From Gloeophyllum trabeum ATCC 11539 (taxonomy: Eukaryota; Basidiomycota; Agaricomycetes; Gloeophyllales; Gloeophyllaceae): 61,853 bases of DNA. Below, one piece after another: positions 1 to 12,381 of the stretch. Where the stretch lies: the NCBI RefSeq assembly GCF_000344685.1, contig NW_006920431.1, positions 76,982 to 138,834 of the forward strand. The letters run 5' to 3'. Numbering within the stretch: the stretch's first letter is position 1; each line of letters starts with the position of its first letter. A program made the translations under genes and the position numbers. The notes beneath the pieces are model-generated. The model searched no databases and was not told the DNA's origin. It was given only the letters and a program-made list of their open reading frames with translations.

Positions 1-266
1 CCTCTAGCTGAGCGTTCCTCGATATCACGCACGCCAGTACGTTGGAAGTTCCTAATGCGGCGTACAAAGCGATCGGAGTCGTCTTCGACCCTACTATTAG
101 GGCGGGATGGGCCTTGACGATTGCGTGAAGGAGTACGCTGCGATTGACGCAGTGTGTCGTCGTCCTCGGTCGAGCCATTGTCGCCAGTAAGCGTTGAATG
201 AGCCACCGGGTCGAAGGAGAGATCAGCGTGGTGACCCGAAGTAGTTGTCGTCGAAGGAGTTGTCAT
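1..266 (-). CDS. Partial hypothetical ORF running off the left edge
   Basis: On the reverse strand an ATG at 264-266 opens a frame of 88 codons that continues past position 1 without a stop. The product begins with a Thr/Ser-rich stretch and becomes rich in Asp, Arg and Ser, with no cysteine or membrane segment. I do not recognise it. The low-complexity N-terminus followed by an Arg-rich part would fit the start of a retrotransposon Gag protein, and the neighbouring 10 kb is transposon-derived, but this is only context. It could also be a chance open frame. Confidence 0.35.
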   Translation of the reverse strand, partial: MTTPSTTTTSGHHADLSFDPVAHSTLTGDNGSTEDDDTLRQSQRTPSRNRQGPSRPNSRVEDDSDRFVRRIRNFQRTGVRDIEERSAR

Positions 267-589
267 TTCAAAAGAGTGTGGGTTGGTACGTTGGTACCGT
301 CACAATACGTTGCGGTCAACACGGAGTTGAACGCGGTGAGCACTTAAAAAAGTGTAGGAAAACGTCAGTACAGTATGTAGCTATCACACACCGGGGCTAA
401 GTGAACCCTCGTCGTATTGCGAACAGATACACGAGTACAGGAGTATTCCTTAGAGTAGAAGGTAGTAGTTGTCTGCTAAGCTACGTATATCCAAACTTCC
501 TTCTAAGGCGCGTCGCGACCAAACATACTCAAACACGCGCCACATGGGCGCTTCCCCTTACACTCTCGCATGTCTTTGATGCAAACAAG
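267..589. other. No clear gene; upstream flank of the Plavaka relic
   Basis: A frame open from 401 to 643 is in the same phase as the transposase relic that follows, but its first two thirds resemble nothing I know. I see no terminal inverted repeat of the element here. Confidence 0.4.
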
Positions 590-3466
590 AATCTGGATGT
601 GCACCGACCCCTTGCTAATGCGGATGACAGGCTTGATGGGTGATGGTCTAAGAGGGTACAACTAGAGGGAGTGCCAGACATATCGGAGTCCAAGGGAAGA
701 TGGGCCGAGGAGTTTGTCGAGAGGCCAATCGCAACCAGCCTCGGTACTTCAGCGACTGAGTTCGAGAGACTCAGAGATGCACAGGTCAAAGCTGGACTCC
801 CTCCCTGGGCGCCCTTCGAGTCTGAGGAGGAATGGGGATTAGCTCAATGGCTTATAAAGAATGTTGGGCATACTCAGCTCAATGAATACTTGAACCTTCC
901 CATAGTGCGTTCCCATGTTATCATGTATCATAGTAATCAGGATCACTGATGAGCACGTACCATCAGACCCGTGACCGGACACGCCCCAGTTTTGACAGCA
1001 GCTACAAGTTCTTCAAGAAAGTTGACGAGTTTCCAACTGGACCAGAGTGGACCTGTGAAATTCTGGAGGCAACGGGAGACCAGAGGGATGAGAAGGGGCT
1101 GTTCATGACGGAGAAACTTGAGGTCTGGCATCGAAACCCGGTTGAATGCATCAAGGACTTGATAGGGAACCCCGCCTTCCGGGAGGTCCTTGCGTATGTC
1201 CCAGAGTGGGTGTACGCGGACAGACAAGGTAGAAAGCGAGTTATAGATGAAGCTTGGACGGCTGACTGGTGGTTGGAGACACAGGTACATATGAATGTAG
1301 TTCCCAGTTCCCGATGGGAAGTGACTTACTCAAATGCTATACTTAGAAGAAGCTACCGTCGGGAGCTGTTATCGCCCCCATTATTCTCGCATCAGACAAG
1401 ACCCAACTTTCATTGCATAGCGGAGATAAAGCGGCATGGCCGGTCTACTTGACCATAGGGAACATCGCAAAGCATGTTCATCATCAGCCCTCTGCTCACG
1501 CGACAGTCCTGATAGGCTACATACCAACTTCGAAGCTAGAGTGCTTTACGGAGAAATACAGGTCGCTTGCAGGGTACCGGCTCTTTCATGACTGTATGCG
1601 ATCGATATTGAGGCCTCTTATACACGCGGGAAAGACGGTGTTGTCATGACTTGCGCAGATGGACACCGGCGCCGAGTCCACCCTATCCTTTCAGCTTATG
1701 TCGCTGACTACCCCGAGCAATGTCTTGTCGCATGCTGCAAGCAAAACCGATGCCCGAAGTGTACTGTTGATCCTAAAGATTGCGGCTCACCAGTCATGTC
1801 AGTTCTACATGATCAAGCCACTACTGCGATCATTCTTGAGAGGAAGGTTAATGAGATTGAAGACTCACGTTTTGAGAGCCAAGGCCTTCACCCCATCTGG
1901 AAGCTGTTTTGGGTGGACCTGCCATTTACCGATATCTTTGCATGCTTCACGCCGGATATCCTGCATCAGCTACACAAAGGTATCTTCAAGGACCACTTGG
2001 TTAACTGGATCTGCGACCTGGCATCTAATGAAGAGATTGATGCACGTTTCAAGGCCATGATGGGTTATCCAGGCTTGCGACACTTTGCGAAGGGTATCTC
2101 TTCGATATCGCAGTGGACCGGTAATGAGCATTGCCAGATGACGCGTGTAGTTGTCGCAATCTGTGTGGGCTCCGTCAATAGTTGAGTCACGAAAGCTGCA
2201 ACCCACCTCCTAGACTTTATTTACTATGCCCAATATCAACGCCACACATCTGAGACCCTGGCTCTGATGCAACAGGCCTTGGACGGGTTTCACCAGCTCA
2301 AAGATATTTTTATTGATTATCTGGTACGCAAGGACTTCAACATACCGAAGTTCCATGCTTTATTGCACTACATCGACACCATACATGCACTCGGGACAGC
2401 CGATGAATACACCACAGAGCTTCCTGAGCATCTACATATCGAATACGCGAAGAAGGCTTATCACGCAAGTAATAAGAAAGACTACGAAATTCAAATGGCA
2501 AAGTGGCTACAGCGGCAGGACGCAATGGCTCGACGCACCTTGTATATTGATTGGGTTACCGGCAAGCTCGATCTAAACAGTGTGACTTCGGCGAGCAGGT
2601 CCAATCACAATTCCGACGTCAACGAGGATGACAAGGATGACTACCAAGAGGACTATCGGCTTCTCCGAATAGCTGGTTCCAGGGATGCACTTACCACGCC
2701 TGAAGAAGTCGGATGCATCCGCGTTGCACGCAAGTGTCCATATCCAGCGACCCATGTCGATAGGTTGGAGCATGAGTATGGGGTAGTAGAGTTCATCCCT
2801 GCTCTACAAACTTTCCTTGCAGAATCGTGCCCGAGCCTCAAAATCACGCCGAACAGGTCAGATGTTTTTGATGTATACAAGACTGCTCAAATACATCTGC
2901 CGCCAAGCTACCACCTACCAGATTCGAAGGTCAGGTATACTCAGATTCACGCTATCCCATCCCAGAAGGCAAGAGATGCTAGGAAATCTGACAAGCCCAG
3001 TCGCTTCGACTTGATCCTCGCAATCGAGAATCGTGACGTGCACAAGACTGATCCCCGTGGCATTCATGGTACGCTTAGGCTCTCTGTTCGCTTACCTTTT
3101 GTATTGCTTACCATTCTATGAGCAGGTCTCCGTGTTGCTGAGGTTCGGGTCATTTTTACTCTACCTCCAGAGCTTGGCGGTATGGGTGACCAAGAGCCGT
3201 TGGTGTATGTTCGCTGGTTCCGCCCGCTTCAGTCTGTTGATCCCATGAGTGGGATGTTCAGACTTGTGCGCTCTACTCATCAGTCCTGACCAAATGCATC
3301 AGTCATTCCCCTTAGTAAAGTGATCTGTACTTGTCATGCAGCACCCAAGTTTGGATCGGCATTGGTTTGCAAATCCTGGTCAGCTGAGGAACCTTCTGAG
3401 TTTCTTTTGAATAGATACATTGATCAACATATGTTTGAGATGTTCCGCCCGCATGTATATACCTAG
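590..3466 (+). pseudogene. Decayed Plavaka-type transposase (CACTA-related DNA transposon)
   Basis: The product would be the DDE transposase of a Plavaka element, a basidiomycete lineage of large cut-and-paste transposons. Recognisable family blocks in order are WLIKNVGHTQ (about 855), PSFDSSYKFFKK (about 979), APIILASDKTQL (about 1375), PVYLTIGNI (1440), MTCADG (1646), YPEQCLVACCKQNRCPKC (about 1700), FNIPKFHALLHYID (2337), LHIEYAKKAYHASNKKDY (2434) and a C-terminal ASVIPLSK block (3296). Introns fit at 905-966, 1285-1346 and 3069-3125. The copy is broken: a one-base frameshift lies near 1628-1633, and in-frame TGA codons lie at 2183-2185 and 3287-3289, with a further TGA at 641-643 in the same frame. 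The N-terminal zinc finger usual in the family is not seen. The frame ends at TAG 3464-3466. Family assignment rests on remembered motifs; the lesions are read directly. Confidence 0.85.
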
Positions 3467-5043
3467 TAGGACATAAATCCACCATTGGGGCTTTATATTA
3501 GACCCCAGCAATCACTGTAAAATAGGTAAAATATGTCTCAGGGCAGTACTTTTCTGTAGAAGTGGTTGAATTCAATTATCCACCATGCGGTCGCGATCTG
3601 GTTTGTGGCTGTAGGCACGATAGCGGCGTGTAGCTCTGGTAGTGCTCGGAGAATTATGTAGATATCATACGTCACTATGTAGAGGTATGTGGAAGGGGAA
3701 ATGTTACATATGACACTATATATTTCCATTAATGGGCCAACTCTCTGTCGACACTGGGAGCTGACCAAAAGCTACCTAGATGAAGCCGGTGCTACAGCAT
3801 GAAGACTTTTTTCCTGATGCTGGGCAGTGTCGGGGTGTATCTGGTGTTTCGTGAGCAACTACAAGCCACTCTACGGAGGACGAGACAGTCATGCCACCTA
3901 CTGTCCAGGCAATGAGGTTGTTTTCATCGTGTGCCAAGCCTGGTCTCTCACGCATTGCAGCTGCTCGATGACTTGTTCCTCACAGTACTGCTCCTACGAA
4001 GGCTTTCAAGTGCGCCAAAGAGAAGGAGAACATGTCTCTACATTTATTGGGGCCTGAGGGACGTGCTTTACGAGCACCGACTCGAATGTGCTGTCGAGGA
4101 CACGGAATGTGGCCAAATGTGGCCTTTTGGTTATTGACAATGTTAATTACATGTTAATAACTACCATTTTTGTTAATAACATTGATAACGCTGCCGAGAA
4201 CCCAGCGGAGAGTAATTCACTGAGCTCTACTCGTAACCCGTCCTGTGTTGCTTCTATCACAGCAAGGCTCCCCCTCCTGGGTGGCGAGGAAAGCCACGTA
4301 GTATCTCCTCTGGAACCTCCAAGCAACGATCATGCACCTCGTTTCTCCAAGCCCCTGGTCTGCAATACGCTTGCTCCTCCGCACAGTCCCCCGCCTGACC
4401 CCGCGTGCTCACATAGGGTGTTGGCGCAACACCGCCCTTTATGCAAACCCACCGGTCCGCCCACGGCTTTCATGTATGCTTTCATGCTGTTCCACTAGCA
4501 ACGGTCAGGCTGAGGTGTTTTGACCCCCTCTTGCGCTAAATTTAATATGACTGCGACTACAGTGACCACGTGGTCATACCTAGTAATTTCGGTAATAACA
4601 GAAGTCATTCTGGTCACAGTCACGAATAATGACTATGACATGCCAACACTGATTTCAAGAGACATAATCAAGGGGCATACAGAAATCAAATTTTAGACCA
4701 CATGCCACAAATCTCTGTTAAGGTTCCATGGGTACCCCCCCTCCCCCGTGAGAACATTCCCACGCACCATATAAGGAAAGTCTGTAAGAATACACGCAGC
4801 TCCTCCATCTCACTACTGCGGCTGCATGGAAACTAACGCTGTAAAGAGGTACAAATGCATCCGGAATATATTGTCCAATAAAAATAAAACTATATCATGT
4901 AGGTTATACTCGAAAATATGTCATTATAGATGACTTTTACCGTTGTAGACTGAGTAGTGAAAGGCCACAGCGGCCGGAATCCTGTCGTACGTCGACGGGG
5001 AGATGGTACACATTCTCAAGGTTGTACAGGACACCTATGATGG
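3467..5043. other. Intergenic between two transposon relics
   Basis: No convincing coding region. Two small symmetric elements stand out: an AT-rich imperfect inverted repeat around 4138-4187 built on GTTAATAAC, and a perfect 14 bp palindrome TGACCACGTGGTCA at 4563-4576 that contains an E-box core. A run of C interrupted by T lies near 4733-4746. The stretch could be untranslated or terminal sequence of either flanking element; no terminal repeats were found. Confidence 0.4.
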
Positions 5044-8000
5044 CTATATCTTTGCTCGCTTGCTCGGATTCAATGCGGGCAGCCGTATCTTGAGTGTAGA
5101 TGATGCTTGTGCCTCACAGGCGGATGAGCAGAACCACGCGCCCTCTGGCAAGTCCAGAAGACCCGCACAAGTGAAATGATACTGTTAAAACGAATCAGAG
5201 AAGGTGGAATAGCAGCCATCAAGCAAGCATACCCATTCGCCACATTCCGGCCCGTCACACTTGACCATTTCTCCCACTTCCGGGCAATAAGCATCCACCT
5301 CAGGCTCAGCATTGTGAACATCTTCGCGCCGCTCAATACTCTGTACATCAGGGTCCAGAGGAATATCTGTGTGTATGGAATTACCATCTGCATCCGGACA
5401 AATGCCAGATGTCAAATTTAGCCTCCAATGAAGTGATACATCGCGTGGTTCAAGACTTACGTGCGCTGGGATCCGCAACCATAGCCGTCCGGTCGATCTT
5501 TGGTATATCAGAGGTTTCGTATTTGTGCTTGTCTTCTACTTTGTCTAGTTTGGCTTCTGTAACAGTCCGCTTTGTCAATATGACATCCGGTGCACTCCCC
5601 TCAGGCTCGACCGTTTGAGCGGTGTCCGTAGGACTCTGGTCCGGCGAAGTCGACAGTACTGCAGTGCGCAGACATGGACTTCCGAGAGGCGATATAGACA
5701 GATGGGCGGGGATTGCAGCTGGCATATCCTGGTCATCCATCAAAGACGGTGATAGGCTTGCCGGTGAGGACTCGGAGCAGGCCGTACCCGATGATTCAGT
5801 ACTGCAGTTAATATTACTGTAAGCAATGGGTTCAGCTGAGTCTCCCAGGTTGCAGCATGGCGAAAGACGTACCGCATGACAACTCTTGAGCTGTGTAATT
5901 CCGATATTGCTAAAGCAACATTCTGTTTCGGTTTGACGCGCTGCTTTCTTGGTTTCGCGGCATAGCGTTCACGCATGCAGTCCATCTCCTCAGGGGAAAT
6001 GGCAAATGAGGAACGATAGCACTCTTTGTCAGCCTGAGGGTAGACCTTGTCAAAGTGAGCATCAAAATTATACTTCCAAATGGCATCAGAGTGCTGCGGA
6101 CCAAGCGGGCATGCCATCGGGACATTCATACATGGCAAAGACTTTGTGAATTTGCTGGCACTGGCAATCTGGATCTTGTAGAGGTTGCGACATTGTGAGG
6201 TGTTCATATTGATAATTTCAGTGCCACCTGGGCCCTTGCAGAGGTGAAATTGGCAAACACTGCCTAGATTCAGGCAGAGTCCGCAGGGAGAGTCCTTTCG
6301 ACTTGGTTCCAGGTGGCTATCAAAGAGTAGGTGCCGACCAAAGTGCTCAATGAGCTTCGGACCTTTATCCAAATGAAGCGACAGGCATAAGGGGCAGTGG
6401 AATTGGTCTTGATATGTCTGCCGAGGCCCATCCGGTTCACATAAGAAGCATGCTTTACCTAGGGATTAGGAAGAGAAAATGAGGAGATTTTTCTCTCTAA
6501 GGTCATGCAACGCACCATCATAAGAACGGTAGGGGAATGTCATTGTCAGAGGAACATTCGGTAAGTCATCGAGCTCCTTCTGGAGGCACTCAAATAACAA
6601 ACAAGAGGCCACCTTCAAAGTTCCGGAATTGAAGAAATATGTGGGAGTGCCACATTGCAATCGCCGTGTGCCTTGCTTGATATCAGGGTCCACAACCTTG
6701 ATCCACTGCCCTTCGAGCTCCCTGGAGGATGTTGGCCCGGGTAGTTGCTCAAACTCGCCTGTCCACTCCCATTCTTCTCCTGGATCAGGAATGGTATTCG
6801 TGTTGTGGGTAGCTATTCCCAGACGCATAAGCTGGACCCTCACGCGAACATAAGGTTCTTGTAGCTGATCATACGGAAGAGACTGGATGCTCGTGTTATT
6901 GGATTGAATATCGATTACCAGAGCAGCAGCAAGAAAGACTTGACCATTGCACCGGACAATGGTCAAGACAGGACTATGAACCGAGATAAGTGATGCACCC
7001 TCATCAAATGACCGTGTGAGATCTTTGGCGGTAGACTCATTGTAAGCTGACAGTCTGTTTATGCGTCTGAGACGGTCTCGGGAGCTCTGGATGCTCATGG
7101 GCTTCGAATATACCTGTAAGATCGTTGCCTTGTGCTGGCGTTTACCCCTGTCGCCGTCCACTGAGATCCAAGCACTATATGAAGGCGATTCGGAAGCTTC
7201 GTCTCCATCCAATCTTCCAAGTTCCGAGCCGACGAGGTCTTCGAGATCGGGCTCCAAATCGACGTCTTCATTGCATTCTGTCTCGTCTGCTTGGGGGGAC
7301 GCGGCCACTCTTGTCGGATCCGATACTGCATTCACTGATGGCTGAGAGCTAGTCGGATCGTCTTGTTCTTCTTCATTCTCCTCATGTTCGCCGGCCTTCA
7401 AGTCCCCAATAAGGACAACTTTATTCTCCCCAAATGGACAGAGGATATCAAAGCCGCGGGATGCCTCCATCGATGCAAAGGGCACATCTAGGTGACACTC
7501 TTCGAGCTCTCTAGATGCTTGATGCTTACCAAGTTGCCACGATGTAAGCAGGACAACTTTGTTCAACGACACATCACCCTTCCATGATGAGGGGTTAATG
7601 TGGTCGTATTTCTGTGCCACCAAATTGTCCCCAGGATGAAGAGTTGGCAATGCGAGCCTTCGAGCACCTCGATCCCACTCGGGATGTAGCTGCAGCAGGG
7701 TGGAACAGAGTGAGGCCATCGTGAGCCTCGAGGCTAGCTGCAATTGATCGGCATTAGCATCGTTCCCGACCATTGTCCGCACAACACCAAAGAGGATCTC
7801 AAGAGGGTCAGTACCTAGTAGGATTAGGTAGAATTGACCATTTGGGTCCACGACCATCGCTTTTACGATGCAGAAGAACACGTTCTTGATCATTGTCACA
7901 ATGTCGTAATAGAGCTGAACTGGAATGAATCCGCCTTTGTTACTCGCATAGACAGCAGGACAGATATGTGCGGCTGCTGATAAGTGTTCCAATTGCTGTC

Positions 8001-10888
8001 CGAGGGAAAGATCGATGTTTGTATAAGCCTCCGAGATATGTTGGTATAAGTAACCCAGCAGCTGAAGAATGCGTTGGGCAGCATGAAATGCAGGAGACTG
8101 ATCAGTTGAGGACGGATTGTAGTCAAAGCCTGATATCGCTAGCAGCAATGAATAGGCAAGAGGTACATCCTGCTTGTCATTTGGTGAGAGGAGTGAATCA
8201 ACGTGCCGGGGGTTTTCGCCTTCATGGAGCAGATGCTGCCGCAGAATGGTGGTTGAGAGGCTGACACCATCTATGGTGATACCTTTGCTTCATAACAATG
8301 TATGGCGGAAGCGCTTGATTTCATTTTGGAGTCGAAATCGCCTGTGACTTCGTCATCGCCGCAGAGGAGGTTGAACAATGGCAAAGGCTGCAGGAGGGCA
8401 TAAATGGGTGAAGTCGTAGTCAGGCTGGAATGAAGCATCAGGGCAGCTACAGCTCTGCGACGATGTGAATCCCCATTGGTTGCTATGCAGTACAGACGAC
8501 ATAATCGAGCACACGTATGACCCTTAAAGCTATTCACCGCGTTCAGCAGGAGGTCACACTGGGCTCTGTCATCCTCTCGTTTGCACGTTCCAGACACTAT
8601 TACTGGACGTGCTGCATTTCGTCGAGGATCACTGGATAGTACGCGCATTGCAACAACGGTCACCTTTATCAGAACATTGAGTCGATGTAACATGCAACGT
8701 GCAACCAGGTCCAAACACATACCTCTGTAGCCAGATGTACACGGTCTCTTTGAGGCAGTGATGGGTTTGTCAATGCCTCGTGCAAAGCATCAGCTTGGGC
8801 CATTGAACGAAACTCCAGTGAGACGGATTTGGAGTGCTCCCGGCATACACCAAGGATGTGATTAGTAGCAGAGTCCCACAGGAGGCGCTCTTCCAGCTTC
8901 AGCTCGTCCACGAACAAGCTAACAGGTTTGCCGAGCCAGCGCACAGCCGTCCTTGCTGTCGGAATATCAAGCTCGGTACAAAGGATAACCGGGACCGGAC
9001 GCTTACCTGATATGTTATTTCCTTTTCTATATGTCTTACCCGCTATGGTACTCTGCAACTATACAGCTATGTAAGGTTTGCTTCCGTGTGTGGCTTACTA
9101 CAAAAACCCGTAGACAGCTGCCGTGTACCTCAGTGATTTCCCTACGGAATCCTGAGGTGAGATCTGTTCTCTGTGTATATTTTTGTGCCATTGCTGATCA
9201 TGTACCCATAGCTAATCTGCTACTTTAGGTACATACAAATATAGTGATTTCCCTACGGAACCCTGAGCTAATCTGCTACTTTAGCTTTATTTAATTAATA
9301 CTTGCAGAGGGTAAATTCAAGCTGCGCTGGGCAATCTGTGCCACACGTGCTCTGCCCAACTTTGCGAAAAGGAAGATACGGTGCAGGTTTGCCTCTTCAG
9401 GGCTGATACCACTGCTGAGACGACCAGCTGCCGCACCAAATTTCTCGAGGACTCCTAGAAGACCTGCACCATTGTGCAAAGCCACTCGAAGCATCCGATC
9501 AGCGCCAGGTATGTCACCTTGCGCCATCATCATAAGAATATGGTTGGCCGCACCCATTGCTCGACATTTGACTGCTAGTTTGTGAGCATGGTTTAGACCA
9601 CCCAAGCACATCATGTCAAGCTGTTGCCGCCGGCGGTGGAGGTCGAGAAGCTGATAATGGGAATAATATGCATAATTGACGGTTTCTGGACAGCCATCAA
9701 ACATCCGACTACGCATTGCCAGGAGCATATCATTGTTAGCAAGCTCCCGACAGGAACGACAAGGTCGCAGCTGTCCATCCTCGAAGCTGGCACTGCCACA
9801 ACACATCTTCGCCACAGTGAAGAGCTTGTCATCTGTCACGATGGTGTCCCACGGTTGTGAATGGCGCGTATGGGTGCTGAATGGATACACACCGTATGGA
9901 CTCGTACCAGCTGGCAGCTCCATGGCAAGACCAGGACATCTGATACTTGGCGCTGGAGAGCCACGGATGAGTGAAGAGGATTTAGCACTCGGGGCTGAAG
10001 CATGATGGACAGGTGAAGAGGGAATGGAGCAGCTCAGCTCTGAGCTTGAATTTTGCGGCATAGATGGGTCGGGGGAAGCACCACTGTTTAGAGAGTTAGT
10101 GCTTTGCGACGAAATAAGCCAGGTGAAATAATACCAAAGACGCATTGCTTTGCAGAGAATCCCTAGTCGGCTCTCAACAAGAATTGGGTCCACATTGAGC
10201 TCTCGGAAGCACTTCTCAAGCCAGGTACACAATGCTTCGACACCGAGCGGTCCTCGGCGTATAAGGGGGATAAAGTTTCGGGTGTTGTGCCATAACCGAG
10301 AGCGCCATGAAGGGTTGTATTGACCATTTCCCAGGGGTCCTGATCGGACTCGAGCATAATAACTGGGTCCACCGCAAACATGGCCCATACATCATGGGGG
10401 TTTGCAGTGGGTACTGTCTCCGGGAGGGCGGATGATAGAGCACAGATACACTGGATGATGCCCATACCAGAAGCTGCCATCACCCCCTGCTGTTGAGGCT
10501 CACTTCTGACACTAGACAGACACAACTGTCCCTGTTGAAGAGGACTTGTTGGTTGCTCGTCGATGGTCCCTTCATCGATTTCAATAGGCTGGATGTTTGT
10601 CACATTTTGTCTGAGAGGTACCACCGTATGAGGCCGCGCACGCCCAAAATAAGCAGTAATCTTCTTATTCTGGGCTTTCTGGCTGTTGGTAACATGCTCG
10701 TGACCGTGAAGATGCACCTCCCAATTGTGATCGCCACCTGTCCCGACGGTAACATCCCTGACGCAGATCTCACACCATCGTGATTCTAACGCAGTATTTT
10801 TCTGTCTGATAATCAGTATGGCTGGAAGGCGGAAAGAAGATAAGGACGTTTGCCGTAGACGAGGCTCCTTCTTCCTTCCCCGGGGCAT
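5044..10888 (-). pseudogene. Large decayed transposase-like gene with zinc-finger N-terminus and PHD-like C-terminus
   Basis: This matches a multi-copy Agaricomycete family of about 1,500 residues. From the N-terminus: a Cys/His cluster (CEIC...HNWEVHLHGHEH, about 10775-10680), a block ending YAYYSHYQLLDLHRRR (about 9650), VDELKLEERL...GVCREHS (about 8915-8830), a block GTDPLEILFGVVRTMVGNDAN (about 7820-7755) resembling the E-containing part of P-element-like RNase H-fold transposases, a Cys-rich block (about 6310-6230), and a PHD-like finger with CDGPECGEW joined over an intron (5232-5182) to YHFTCAG...WFCSSAC. Another intron fits at 8722-8664. Lesions: a one-base shift in the G5 run at 10265-10269, a second frameshift near 8310-8325, and a TGA at 8290-8292 where the family has Arg. 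Stop TAG is at 5044-5046. Transposase function is inferred from motif layout. Confidence 0.7.
9133..9284. repeat. Paired direct repeats inside the transposase-like relic
   Basis: Two modules occur twice. GTGATTTCCCTACGGAA plus a CCTGAG tail is at 9133-9156 and 9244-9267. GCTAATCTGCTACTTTAG is at 9211-9228 and 9267-9284. The first copy of module one is also flanked by CCTCAG and CTGAGG, so it can fold as a hairpin. The block lies between two coding blocks of the relic (stop near 9291 and restart near 9058), so it could be a duplicated intron or a small insertion. Confidence 0.7.
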
Positions 10889-11161
10889 TCTCGTAAGGCC
10901 AGCCTATTCTCAGTGATAGAACAATGATGAAGTGAAAAAGGACGACGCGTCGCACCCACGCTCTGTCACTCAACACGTTATGTCACGCGAATGCTCCGCC
11001 GTTGCTGCCCCCGACAGCCGGGAATTGCAGTAAACGTTAGAAATGAAGTATCTATAGCTTCCTGCTACTGCGTTCCGCTCGGGTCCATGCTGTATGCTGC
11101 GTATACATGCTCAGGGGAGCTATATCTCATCAATTTTTTATGTAAAAATAAATCTCAGTTA

Positions 11162-11524
11162 CAGTGCTTTCCATAAAAGTCCGGAAACCGCGATTCGCGA
11201 AATGTTGTTTGTGCCAGCCAAACAAACCTATATGGGGTAGTCGATCACCGTAGCGCGGGCTGTTGACTGGTTGGCGGGACGCTTCGACATCCATGTATGA
11301 GGGTCGTTCTTGGGGGATTTTGACCTCTGCGTGCTCGATATCCTGAATAGCTACAGATCTGAACGTTATTCAGCCTTGAGACGGGCATTTGTGTCCCAGG
11401 AGTGATATAGGCTGACTCGAGGACCGTCGCGCCCTCGGTCAGGTGTTACCCTATAAGGTATTGTTTGGCTGGGACAAACAGAAACGCGCGAAACGCAGTT
11501 TCCGGACTTTTATGCAAAGCACTG
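11162..11524. mobile_element. Tc1/mariner-type MITE, 363 bp
   Basis: Two inverted arms of about 75 bp (11162-11238 and 11450-11524) begin with CAGTGCTTT(C/G)CATAAAAG and stay similar to their inner ends. TA dinucleotides flank both ends (11160-11161 and 11525-11526). CAGT termini with a TA target duplication are characteristic of Tc1/mariner elements. The 210 bp interior has no coding capacity, so this is a non-autonomous derivative. The arms differ at roughly a fifth of positions, so the copy is not recent. Confidence 0.85.
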
Positions 11525-12271
11525 TAAGACCCCGCGACCCCCCCTCCCCCTGCATGTGGTCTCGGCATCTCCCGGTGTCCGCCCCTTGGACATAGAGCAT
11601 ACCGTGGGTCAACCGCTCAGCCTGGTGGCCTCGTCGGTGACCTCCGCTTATAGTAAGCGAAGTCACCACGCCAGTATGTCTTGGGTTGCTATGTGCGCCC
11701 AAGGATGGACCGAGAACCTGGTCCCGCTATGATGCGCCATGACTTCTCTTCTTCGGCGTCGGCTGGGTGCTGTTGCCTAATATGTAATTGTCTAGATCGC
11801 ATCTTTAATCAATGAAGCGCTGCCTGCATTTGTATAGCTGCAAGCCTTCGTCCTGAGTCTTCGATGCCTTCGTGCTAGCTGGCTCATCGCGCCACTCTCG
11901 TCTGCCTCTGCTACACTACAGCTATCTAATCGCCTCTTGGGTGTCTCTATCAGGACCGGCTGACGTGCTTGCGGCTGTCTGAGGTGTTTCACCTCATTAC
12001 TCCATAGCCCCCCTAATTCACCTCGAAGAACGCCGCACCCTTCACAGTACATCTGCGCCGTCAGCTTCTCAAATCATAAAGGTCTACAATCACACCAGCT
12101 CCGCTGCCAGTGTGCGGAGTATAAAGACTCGACCCGGGAGACACGAGGACCCAGGCGTCCTTGAGCGTCGTCGACGAAGACACCAGCGATAAGCGGTCAT
12201 CTACAGACTGGTATGTCTGACATGCCTCTGTGGACGACCTCGCTCGCTGACATGAGACCAGGCTATACGCT
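11525..12271. other. Intergenic, no gene seen
   Basis: No convincing ORF. A hairpin with GGTGAC/GTCACC outer and CGCTTA/TAAGCG inner stems lies at 11636-11667. Nothing else stands out. Confidence 0.4.
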
Positions 12272-12381
12272 GGTCTCGTTGGCATCGTTTGGTCGGTCTC
12301 GTTGGCATCGTTTGGTCGGTCTCGTCGGCATCGTCGGTCGGTCTCGTTGGTGTTGTTTAGTTGGTCTCGTCGGCGCCGGTC
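12272..12381. repeat. 23 bp minisatellite, about five units
   Basis: Units beginning GGTCTCGTTGGCATCG start at 12272, 12295, 12318, 12340 and 12363. The first two are identical 23-mers; the later ones drift in sequence and length (22, 23 and 19 bp). The array ends about 250 bp before the Crypton start codon. Confidence 0.85.
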
